The notes beneath the pieces were generated by a model. That model was not told where the DNA came from and did no database searches. It was given only the letters and a program-made list of their open reading frames with translations. DNA of 64,000 nucleotides from Cliona cf. orientalis (lineage: Eukaryota > Porifera > Demospongiae > Clionaida > Clionaidae). Position numbers and translations under genes: made by a program. This document shows positions 53,842 through 63,092 of the stretch, in pieces (the stretch's first letter is position 1; every line of letters starts with the position of its first letter). Where the stretch lies: assembly GCA_963930775.1 (NCBI GenBank), contig OZ005689.1:2418001-2482000 (forward strand), in the 5' to 3' direction.

Positions 53842-55625
53842 TTATAGTTTACTCCGGGTGTCAGTGCTAGGTGGGTTCAGTTCCACGACAACCTTCCCCT
53901 TGCTCTGTCCGGTGTAGAGGTAGTCCACAGCATCAAAGATCGACTCCAGGCCCTTGAATGGCCCCCTGCTGTATCCCTCTCCCAGGTCAACCTTCGCCTG
54001 CATGAGTGATAATAACCAGGCTTAGCCAAACATACATGACATTTACAATAATAATAAAATTATCGTAATATAGAGGCCATCACATTAATTCTTATTATAA
54101 TATTATTATGATATAATATCTGATAAATTATAGATGAAGACCTTCACATTCATTCATAATATTATGATCATTCGTTGATAGCAGCCAAACTGTACTAGAC
54201 CATCACAGATCAGCACACACAAGGCAGAGCTTCGACTCGTGTAGGTAAAGGTCGTCAAGGCACCAAACTCTGCTGCTCTACTGAACACCATTAAGCAATA
54301 ATGAAACTCTCCCTCACCTGCAGCTTTCCAGTTAAATATAACTGCACCATCTTAGCAATGTGTGAGGGAACATCCTTCAGGTGGTTGTTTAGGAAGAACC
54401 CTTGAACACTGGCCGACTTTGACAGTAGTATCTGATAGAGGGGCAAACTCGGTCGTAGAGCAAAATTTGCATCTTGGTAACTCGTGATAAAACCAATCAA
54501 TATCAACCTGCCACCAATGGCGAGATTTTTGACGCAAGTGTTGAATACTTCACCGCCGACGCTTTCATAGACTACATCCACTCCTCTGGGGTATTCCGAT
54601 TTCAAGATACTTTTGAAATCTTCCGTCTTATAGTTGATTGGTCGATCACATCCAAGCCTCCTCAACATCTCGACTTTATCCTGGTTGGAGCATGTGCCAA
54701 TCACATGACATCCAGCCAGTTTCGCTAGCTGTACTGCAAACTGTCCGGTACCCCCAGCTGCGGCCGTGACTAGGACCTTATTGCCAGGCTGGAGGTGTCC
54801 GTATTTTTCGAGGCTGATGGAGGCGGTCATGCCACTGATTGGGAACGAGACAAAGTTAGGATCGGTTCGTGGAACGGGAATGGCAATTTTAGCTGGGAGA
54901 GTGAGATATTCACTGAATGCACCTGGAGGAGAGGGGGTAGGGAGAGAGAGAGAGAAAGAAAGAAACAAAAAGGAGGAGATGTTAAAATTTAATATGCATG
55001 CATGCATGTGTATGTGTACATTCAGGAGTAGAATCTACTCCTGGTACATTGTATACAGTGATACCATAGATACACGTACTGTGAAAGTTTTAACTACAGT
55101 GCCAAAAAAAATAATTCAGAATTGTGCTTGGCGCTTCCAGTTTAAAAGTGCCATTTTTTTGTATCTCTGATTGTACTTTGCGCTATAATTAGAATGATAA
55201 TCCAATGCCAAATGGTGCTAACATTAGAACGGCGCTGTAATTAGAACTTTCACGGTACATTTGACCATCCTGCATTTCAAGTCACACACACACACACACA
55301 CAGCATGCAATTGCAACTGACCTCCATACATATAACTAACAGCATCTCCCGGCTTGAACTTCCCACAGTCCCCTCCCGTCTTCACCACCTCACCCAAACC
55401 CTCCAGGCCAGTGTCGAATGGCGGCTGAAGGCGAGGAGCATAGCGACCAGCAGTCCAGTTGATGTCTGAAGCGTTGATACCGACATAACGCGAGCGCACC
55501 AGTAGTTCTCCTGGCCCAGGACTCGGCGTGTCTACTGTCTGAATCTGCACCGCCTCTCTGAATCGTTGGCTGATGGAAATACCCACCAATTTGCGAGAAA
55601 GTTTGGGCACACTGCTAGCGGCCAT
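53842..55625 (-). CDS. PTGR3: Prostaglandin reductase 3 / ZADH2-like oxidoreductase, 3 exons, complete
   Basis: Exons (minus): 55625-55322, 54922-54318 and 53997-53842, phase-consistent, 354 residues. Family knowledge: a zinc-free medium-chain dehydrogenase/reductase that uses NADPH to reduce 15-keto-prostaglandins, peroxisomal in mammals. Visible: N-terminal GroES-like fold (PGPGELLVRSRYVGINASDI), catalytic-domain entry with SGMTASISLEKYG, the nucleotide-binding VLVTAAAGGTGQFAVQLAKL, then GCDRPINYKTEDF, GVDVVYESVGGEVF, SASVQGFFLNNH and FKGLESIFDAVDYLYTGQ. The protein ends in SKL, a peroxisomal PTS1 signal. The start is the Met of MAASSVPKL. The frame extends upstream only through non-ATG codons. 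It lies head to head with the DUF2431 gene. Confidence 0.93.
55079..55256 (+). mobile_element. MITE family D, copy 2 (PTGR3 intron 1)
   Basis: Ends GTGAAAGTTTTAACTACAGT and GCTGTAATTAGAACTTTCAC are inverted. The interior TGTATCTCTGATTGTACTTT matches 11084-11284. Confidence 0.8.
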
Positions 55626-55725
55626 CTTTCCACTTAGCAGCCAAAAAAAGGTCACTGAGGGGGTGGGGCTACACGAGCCACACCCCTATGTGGGTGTGGT
55701 TAAATGGGTGGGGCTAATACAGAGG
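55626..55725. promoter_or_regulatory. Bidirectional promoter with CACCC boxes
   Basis: 100 bp separate the two start codons. Four GGGTG(G/T)GG-type boxes occur (about 55659-55670, 55678-55686 on the other strand, 55691-55700, 55705-55714), resembling KLF/Sp sites. There is no TATA box. Dual use is inferred. Confidence 0.5.
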
Positions 55726-56634
55726 ATGTCTCGTCACCTTGTCATAGGTGATGGAAACTTTTCATTTTCTCTCTCCCTCTCCAGACTGCCGGAAGCTGCA
55801 AAGTTTACCCTGGTTGCTACTTCATACGAGGCTCAAGAAAAGGTTCTTTCCAAGCCAGAAGCTGCAGCAAATGTGTCAGAATTAATTACCAGGGGTGTCC
55901 TCATTCTGTATGAGATTGATGGCACATGCCTAGAAGAAAACGAAAAACTCCAAAAAGAGCCAAAATTTCATCGAATAACATTTAATTTCCCTCACACGGG
56001 TGGAAAAAGCAACATCGGTAAAAACAGAGAACTCCTAAAAAAAATTTTCATCTCGGCTGCCAAATTTCTTGATGAGTTACATGGTGAGGTGCATGTCTCG
56101 CTGTGCAAAGGTCAAGGTGGCACTCCAGCCGACTACCAAGAGAGAGGGTATGAGAACTCGTGGAGGATAGTTGAAATGGCTGCCGAAGGGGGGCTAATTC
56201 TATCGGCTGCCGAGCCATTCAGAGCTGAACAGTACCCGGGCTACACCCCGAGTGGATACAGGGGGCAAAGTAAAGGATTTGTGCTTGAGGGCGCTTTGAC
56301 ACATGTATTTACATTTCCTAATGGTCAAAAATCTCTCTATCCACCGACTTATATCCATGACGTTAGTTTTTGGTACGAATGCGCAGATGATGGTGATGAA
56401 TTTGATGAAGCTGAATTAAAGGATCTTGTAGCAAGAGAGACAGAGGATATGGTAGAGTCAGTGACATGTATTGATACTTTTCGACCGACGGGTGATTTGT
56501 CAAATAAAGTGAGCTACTGCTATAGGATAACGTACTGTTCCAGGCATCAGGCGCTGTCAAGGACTAGGGCAAGAGAACTGCAATTGAAACTGAGGGAATC
56601 ACTACAAAATCAATTAAAGATTTTATTGAGGTAG
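55726..56634 (+). CDS. DUF2431 / FDXACB1-like (BMT5-type) methyltransferase-fold protein, single exon
   Basis: 302 residues from ATG at 55726 to TAG. It opens with LVIGDGNFSFSLSL (8-15 GDGNFSFS), the glycine motif of the Rossmann-like DUF2431 domain, then FNFPHTGGKSNIGKNRELL, VHVSLCKGQGGTPADYQ, NSWRIVEMAAEGGLIL, YPGYTPSGYRGQSKGF and GALTHVF. Family knowledge: yeast BMT5 methylates 25S rRNA uridine. Animal FDXACB1 joins this domain to a ferredoxin-fold anticodon-binding domain. Here only the DUF2431 part and a short 80-residue tail are present. The frame is open upstream to an ATG at 55573, inside the antisense PTGR3 exon, but the GDGNFSFS start favours 55726. Confidence 0.85.
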   Translation: MSRHLVIGDGNFSFSLSLSRLPEAAKFTLVATSYEAQEKVLSKPEAAANVSELITRGVLILYEIDGTCLEENEKLQKEPKFHRITFNFPHTGGKSNIGKNRELLKKIFISAAKFLDELHGEVHVSLCKGQGGTPADYQERGYENSWRIVEMAAEGGLILSAAEPFRAEQYPGYTPSGYRGQSKGFVLEGALTHVFTFPNGQKSLYPPTYIHDVSFWYECADDGDEFDEAELKDLVARETEDMVESVTCIDTFRPTGDLSNKVSYCYRITYCSRHQALSRTRARELQLKLRESLQNQLKILLR

Positions 56635-56734
56635 AAATTATTAATATACCACCAAGCTTCATTGTTCGCAGACTAGCTTATGAAATCAAGGACCATTTCC
56701 TATTAACCATGCTCCTATGCTGTCATCACCAGCA

Positions 56735-57175
56735 TACCTAAGTCCTTAACACAGCGCCAGTCATGAAGTAGCACACTCAGGACCATGGTATCTGCATTCA
56801 TCTGCCTATGTGCTATGTTTTGGTTTTTATTCCAGCTCAATAACTCTTACCGTTACCGAGATACACTTATCAGCCTTATGGCGCACGCCGCGGTGAAGTT
56901 AATGATATTCATAGCCCTTAATTACTTCCGGTGACGTATAACGGTATGCGGTAGACGTTGAAACCCATACGCATTTTGTCACTACCCGTCCCAGCCCTCC
57001 CTTGAATACCCCCTCATCCTGGATAAAGTCTGTAACTCCACCATAGGCTGACTTCGGTCCCCTGTGGCTGTGACACAGAAACCCAACTGGCTGCGGTAAT
57101 GTCTGCAGTTCACCCTGACCAACGTTCCAGCCTATATAGAGCTCAGAAGGTGCGGGAAGGATGGGGATTCATTAA
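56735..57175 (-). repeat. Interspersed repeat, copy B (inverted partner of 1915-2400)
   Basis: Reverse complement of the left-end repeat, with shared TAACTCCACCATAGGCTGAC, TTCGGTCCCCTGTGGCTGTG and ACTTCCGGTGACGTATA. It lies about 100 bp past the DUF2431 gene. Confidence 0.75.
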
Positions 57176-58230
57176 ATTTTTCAATTTTTCCCTTCAATTG
57201 TTTTTTTTTATGACCGACTATCCCCATCTCCCTGTACATTTCACACCAGCAGTCAGTGCCAGATTATAATCCAATAATTAAGCCTCCTGTGTTCTTAGCT
57301 AGCTGATCATGATAGTGTTGGTAGTTGACTTATATTATTAATAGTACTTGCAGGTACATTTCTTCAAGCACATAATTTTATTATTATACTAAATTTTGCG
57401 ATTAGAGTATGCTGAAGTGGTACAGGGTCGACAAATTCGAATGTTCTATAGGTATAGCTAATGTTATAACACTAGAGGTTTGGGCCGATCTGCAGAAATA
57501 TCAAGCATTACTACCCGCAAAAATATAGATTATTAAAAATGCACCATATGTAGATGCACAATGAAGGAGAATTGAAAGATACAAGAATATACCAGTACAA
57601 TACGTACTTCGTGATAAAAACAAAGTCACACACACGACATCGTTCAGCAGCTATATAGCTAGGAGTGAACGATGTGCATGCATGCATGTGGATCAATCAC
57701 ACATTGGATAAAAAAAAAACAATACCGTGAAGGGGGGATCATGACGTGAACGATATTCATTTTTATGGGGATATATACAGTGAGCAAAGAGATGGGCTAT
57801 GAAAATATAGCTGAATATAGAAAGTGATTAATAATAATAATAATAATTGATGACCAGTGAAGAGCTAATGAATAGCTCCTTTAAAAAATGAAAAAAGAAT
57901 AATAATTTTGAAAAAGGAATAATGATCTGAATCTAATAATGATCTGAATCAGGAATAGTAATGTCAGTTTCATCCGTGACAAACGGACTTACACACACAC
58001 ACACAACACAGCACATTTACACATAGACCTGGTGACGACATGAATATAAATATTTCCTGAAGAAATGGTGATTTGAAAAAACGACAATAATATGCCCTAT
58101 TACGATACATATAATAATAATATTATTATGTACCACACCCCAGACCCTTTCCCTAATAAAACACACACACACATATTACAATAATGCTTCCAAACTCAGT
58201 CCGAAGCCGTTAGTCCATCCACTACACCAA
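57176..58230. other. Intergenic, nothing recognised
   Basis: AT-rich with small ATA/AAT runs (57828-57850) and a short (CA)n at 57990-58006. No coding signal beyond random frames. Confidence 0.45.
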
Positions 58231-59653
58231 CTAAGCCACTTCTTGCTTAAGAGGTGACTTGGCAGCGTTGTATCGCTGTGGTGTACCGGAGCCTTCCTTC
58301 TTCATTACATCGTCCTCAGGTCGATATTTCTTTTTGTCTGCCATGTTCACTACGGAGTACTCTCCTCCGAACTCGTCGTCGCCGTAGAGATCGAATCGTT
58401 TCTCCTTCACTTGAGTCGACTTGGAATCGGGACTCGAATCTCCGTTACTGTCCTCCTCCCCTCCACCATCGGGTAAGTCCCTCCCATTAGCCACTCGTTT
58501 CTTCTTTGTTGACGTCACGCGGAACACCTTTCTCGAAGTTGGATCAAACTCCACTTCTTCTTTCGCCGACTTGTGCTTTGAGCCGCGCATTGGCTCCTTT
58601 CGATCAAACCCACCCTTCGACATGTCATCCAAGCTTCCCCCCGAGGATGAATTTCCCCCCTCAGTTCCCCCCATGGTGTCAGTGTAGTGGTGGTGTGGGG
58701 GCTGCTTTCCCGGAGAGGAAGGATGACTACCGTTTACAAGTCGATGACTAGGGGAGGAGTCGGACATGGCTCGTTTCATGGATGCCACAGCAGGCTGACC
58801 GATCGTCTCGCCTTCTCCGGGATTATATACGGCCGTATACTTCTGATCGTCCCCACCGACGCTCGTAGTCAGCTGAAACTTCTTTATCGGTTCGTTCGGA
58901 GACACCTGTGCCTTTGGTACGACCACATTACCCTTCGTCCCTCGCAAGTGGCTGTGCGTAGAAGCCGCAATAACTCCTTTAGGTACAGCATCCGCAGGAT
59001 CCTCGTATTGACCATCATCGAACTTCTTTTTAGAACTAGGAGCAGATTTGGAGAGGAAAACGACCGTATCGTATCCGGGGGCTGGTGGTGGGTCATCGGC
59101 TTCCATGTCTTCGTAATCGGGAGAAAACTGGAGAGTTTTGGCTGCATTGCTCTTCTGTTTACGCTTTCGTTCCAATTCCGACATTTGCTGACCGTACTGT
59201 GTTGTAGTACCACTGTTCTGTTGTTTCTTAGAACTAGCAGCGAGGTCTACCTTCGACGGACTTGAGCCAGTAGCTGCAGCAACCGCCTTCTTCTGTAGCT
59301 CTCTCTCTTCGTACTCCTTTCTCTGCTTGTTGTAGTCTGAGATAAGCTTCTGAGCTTGTTCCTCTGTCAGGGAGCCACCCTCCAGGTTTTCCTCTGTACG
59401 GACTTCGTCAGGAAGTATACTCAGCATGTTGACTGCCGAGTAGCCACCTGTACCAGTGGGTTCGATATGGACAGCTCTCGTAGTCGTAGTGGTGGAGGTG
59501 GTGGGTGGAGTTCTGTCATTGCCGCTGCCAACGGGGGCAGTGGGTGTGGTTGGGGAGATGAGAGGGGAGTGGTCACCACCCCTTTCTCCTCCTCCCCTTC
59601 GAGCTCCCCCTCCTCCCTTAGTAGAATCTAGTCCAAACTGGAACTCTCTGTTT
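58231..59653 (-). CDS. Unrecognised tyrosine-motif-rich protein, last exon (5' exons not found)
   Basis: One long exon, from a CTGCAG acceptor at 59654-59655 to TAA at 58231, encodes 473 residues plus one split codon. The frame stays open to the acceptor, so upstream exons exist. It is hydrophilic, disordered and Ser/Pro/Lys-rich, with no membrane segment. Tyrosines recur in short acidic contexts: GGYSAVNM, DYEDMEADD, PGYDTVVF, GQYEDPADAV, KYTAVYNPGE and GGEYSVVNM. YSAVNM near the start and YSVVNM near the end are near-identical. A basic KKKRVANGR and a KKKYR near the end could be nuclear or kinase-related. This resembles a receptor cytoplasmic tail or a scaffold with SH2-binding sites, but that is inference. 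Confidence 0.6.
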
Positions 59654-59677
59654 CTGCAGGGGGTGATATATTATTAC

Positions 59678-59788
59678 CATAGTTAATCGAATACAACGCA
59701 TGATCCAATTTAATGCAATAAATTAGCATTTTATGAATTCTCATAACGTTTACATAAGGAGCGATTGACGATCTTTACCAAAAAACAC
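59678..59788 (+). repeat. Dispersed repeat family F, copy 2
   Basis: Matches 14765-14884 (TAGTTAATCGAATACAA, AAATTAGCATTTTA, TCATAACGTTTACATA, GGAGCGATTGACGA). It starts about 25 bp upstream of the exon at 59653. Confidence 0.75.
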
Positions 59789-61460
59789 ACACGTTTTTCA
59801 AAATTGAAATTTTTATTTTTTTCCATGCGTAGTATTAGACTAAGTACGGTATAAATTATCATATTATGCACACGGACTACTATTAAAAGATGAGGTAATC
59901 ATTCATTCATCTCTGTAATGACTGACAGCAGCCAATTAACTGTACTAGAGCACCTTCCATTCAGACATGTACATGTATTCATGTTAATAGCAGCCAAACT
60001 CTACTAGAGCACATAATACATTGTACATGTACATGTACATGTGACATGTGACATGCATGTACGTGTAGTCATCAAGTGAGCATGAGAGAATCTACCACAT
60101 CCCCAAGTGATAAGATCTACCCGGACCCATGAGGCAAGAGATGACATCATTTCTAGCTCAGACCACATTACTCTGCGGCGAGCACGCGCTAACATACATG
60201 TACATGTACATACTCATATACACACACACTCACACACACAGGAAGCACAGATAGGACATTGATAAGTCTTGTGGTTGAGAGAAGTTTCGAAAAATAAACT
60301 TGATGGGTTTTATACAGTGTATGTACATGCACATGAAAATACAGCAGCTTTGTCTTCTACTACCAATCCCAAACCTAAGGGGCAACCATCCCATTGCCTG
60401 CTCAGGCAAACATAATGCCCGACTCTAGTTTTTGGCAGCTATAGGATACTCTACACATGCATGTACATGTACATGTACATGTACGTAGGACACTGCTCAA
60501 GCTATTCTATATGGAGATTTCATTGTCTCAGTGCATGCCTAATAATATGATCACATTGCTATCCATTGATGGGTATGATCAAGAGTGTACTGTGACGCCA
60601 CCATCACATTGCATAAGCGCAATACCAACATACAGGAGCTACATACTCTTCCTAATACACTCTTGGTATGATGATGGTAATACATACATGTACACGGTAA
60701 CTATAATATTTTATGCATGTACATATGCATGTATCTTGTGGTAAGAGTAGGGATGACCACTCTAGGTGCGCCACATTTAGGCCTAAATGGATGATGTAAT
60801 AGTCTGTAATAAACTATGAAAGTTATTATTGTATAGACTGAGAGTGTTTACACAGCTGTCTGTAGAGTTTGAGTGTGGAAGGGGGAGTGTATGTATAAAC
60901 CCGTGGATCGAGCAGCCCCGTACATACATGTACTAAAGGTAGGGAAAGCCGATTGTGTATTCATGGGTAGATTCCCACTTTAATAAACAGACTATGTATA
61001 CATGTTTATGTATATTATACATGTACGCCTGTTGCTAGTGAATATGAAAGAGATAGAGTCCAGAGAGAGAGAGAGAGAGAGAGAGAAGGGGGAGAGATGT
61101 AGAGCTTCTAGAAGGCTTATGCACACAGTAGACATTCTTTTTAAGAGATTTCCCACAACTGTAGTCTTCACAGCTAATGTACCGTTGCAAAAAAAATTCC
61201 ACCCACCGTCAAGACAATACCGTACGTCCCATTAATAATATGTATAAAGTATATGAAGCGACATCGTTCTCAGTTGCTGTCTGCATCTTAACCCTTGAGT
61301 ATGTAGGTATGTGTAATATTTTTGTATAGTGTGTGTTAGTGTTGTATGGATGACATACCCCTCCCTGAAGTAATATGTCTAATTCACTAGCTACTTAAGA
61401 GTAAGAGTGGTTTATCTAGCTTTTAGCTACACAAGATTCCATTCTCAGGCAAGGTAATAC
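59789..61460. other. Repeat-rich, no gene recognised
   Basis: Contains (ACATGT)n-like runs (60024-60042, 60466-60484), a short GA run (61060-61085) and family A copy 7 (60351-60420). Upstream exons of the 58231 gene may be here, but none could be supported by phase and similarity. Confidence 0.45.
60351..60420 (-). repeat. Dispersed family A, copy 7 (partial)
   Basis: TTCTACTACCAATCCCAAAC, GGGGCAACCATCCCATTGCC and CTGCTCAGGCAAACATAATG, then truncated. Confidence 0.8.
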
Positions 61461-61621
61461 ATTGCAAGTCAGTTGTCCAGTGGAAAGGGTAAATAGGCAG
61501 TGGCTCTAAAGTGCTTCATTCAGTTATACTACAAGTCACAAATGCTTTCAGTTTCTATAGTGACTAGAGACTGGTGCCATCCCCTAACTTTCCTAGATAA
61601 CTGACCGACCTGCAAAGCACA
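61461..61621 (-). mobile_element. MITE family B, copy 3
   Basis: Reverse-oriented copy: AGTCAGTTGTCCAGTGGAAA to AACTGACCGACCTGCAAAGC. Part of a tandem duplication with 61836-62040. Confidence 0.8.
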
Positions 61622-61835
61622 GTATATAGAATAAGGGAAAAGGCCGTGGGAATCTTATCAGGAAAAAAACACCCTGCCTACGTTACGTAGCTACTATTTT
61701 AATTTAATTAGCCACAATTTTTTTACTTTGATCTTTCAATCATTACCAGGCTGGCTTGAAGGATAACCCTGAATTATTGAGGGGAAGATCGATAATATCT
61801 CAACTGCAAAAGCTTCATTCATAAGTACTGTGCAC

Positions 61836-61958
61836 TGCTTTGCAAGTCAGTTGTCCAGTGGAAAGGGTAACACTACAAGTCACAAATGCTTTCAGTTTAG
61901 ATAGTGATAGAGACAGGTGCCATCCCCTAACTTTCCTAGACAACTGACCTGCAAAGCA
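61836..61958 (-). mobile_element. MITE family B, copy 4
   Basis: TGCTTTGCAAGTCAGTTGTC to GACAACTGACCTGCAAAGCA. It and the 70 bp after it (GAATAAGGGAAAAGGCCGTG, CACCCTGCCTACGTTACGTA) repeat 61461-61690. Confidence 0.85.
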
Positions 61959-62406
61959 CAGGATATAGAATAAGGGAAAAGGCCGTGGGAATCTTATCAG
62001 GAAAGAACACCCTGCCTACGTTACGTAGCTACTATATATATACCTCCTATGGTGCATGTAGATTGCATTGATTGCCTGCTGACTTTGCACACACACACAC
62101 ACACACACACTCGCATACCTTAACCACTACTGATTGTGAGGGTGATAAGAAACGGAACTATGGCGCACTTGGGGGAATTCACCATGCATGTATATGTACA
62201 TGCACGCACATGCATGCAAAAGCTACATGCCATTGTACGTTGACATACTATATTATACATGTACACGTAGCGTAGTCACTATAAAATAATTTGCTTCCTA
62301 ATGCAGATACTCTAAAAATCTACTCACTAGGGCTCAACAATAATTCTAACTATCTCGTTGCCATAACCTTTATCATCTATTGAGCACAGCCAGCATTCAC
62401 ACATAA

Positions 62407-62476
62407 TAGTTATCTGACAGCAATTGGGGTGCATGAGATGCATGGTCGAATGCACCCCAATTACTGTCAGATAACT
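62407..62476. repeat. Long hairpin (27-bp arms) at end of repeat family H
   Basis: TAGTTATCTGACAGCAATTG plus GGGTGCA (62407-62433) is the complement of 62450-62476 with one mismatch. The loop is 16 bases. The DNA to the right (62470-62600) is the inverted copy of 45000-45130. Confidence 0.85.
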
Positions 62477-62686
62477 ATTTTGTTGGTAGTTGACCTCTGT
62501 TCATCATTGGCCTACTTTATGATGACCCAACCCCTTCCCATAGCCGGCAAATTGCCTATAAAAACTTTGGTTGCTAGCTTGGCAACTACCAATAAATATT
62601 ACTATAACTGTTTTTGCTGTTTAGCAATAATTTTAGCTATATATACACCTAGAGATCTCTTACAGGTACCATAGCACCCATAGTGT

Positions 62687-62891
62687 ACCATATAGCGGGA
62701 AATTTTCAAGGGAGAAAACTTTCGTGGATCTGTAGGAAAGGAGCATTTCGCGGAGAAACTTTCACGGAATGCTAAAACTGGTCGCATGATGGGTGTGGCA
62801 TGCCTAGAATTTCGTGGAGAAAACTTTCGCAGATGGCTGAAAAATCGCGAAATTCGCAAAAGTGTTCTCTCTCGAAAGTTTCCCGCCATAC
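62687..62891. mobile_element. MITE family E, copy 3
   Basis: Ends TACCATATAGCGGGAAATTT and CGAAAGTTTCCCGCCATACG are inverted. GAGGGAGAAAAC-type subterminal arms and CACGGAATGCTAAAAC are shared with 31486-31661. Confidence 0.8.
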
Positions 62892-62929
62892 GGTAATTAA
62901 AGGAAGTGTCCTCATTTCAGGGCTCCAGC

Positions 62930-63092
62930 CGAGACTAGAGGATGTACTCTCACGCACACTGCAAGCTGCTATGTAGCTTCCATTCTTGTCTCTAAACAGG
63001 GCATTGTTGATCTGGTTGCCTAGCAACCACCCCGGCCGCCCCGGTCCCGTGCTGCAGACCCTACTGAAGATCGACACAAAAGTGTCTTGTAA
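62930..63092. other. Possible orphan exon, strand unresolved
   Basis: GC-rich island in AT-rich DNA. Plus strand: AACAG|GGCATTG to GTGTCTT|GTAAGTG is a well-formed exon of 92 bp (62998-63089). Minus strand: CTGCAG|CACGGG to GTGTGC|GTGAGAG gives a protein-like GNQINNALFRDKNGSYIAAC with an N-glycosylation site. Either could belong to a gene that extends outside the window, or to the minus-strand gene at 58231. I could not decide. Confidence 0.35.

Noticed and set aside
58254..59265. Plus-strand frames of up to 192 residues over the 58231 gene
   Set aside because: Shadows of the minus-strand frame, which has the better composition, an acceptor and recurrent motifs.
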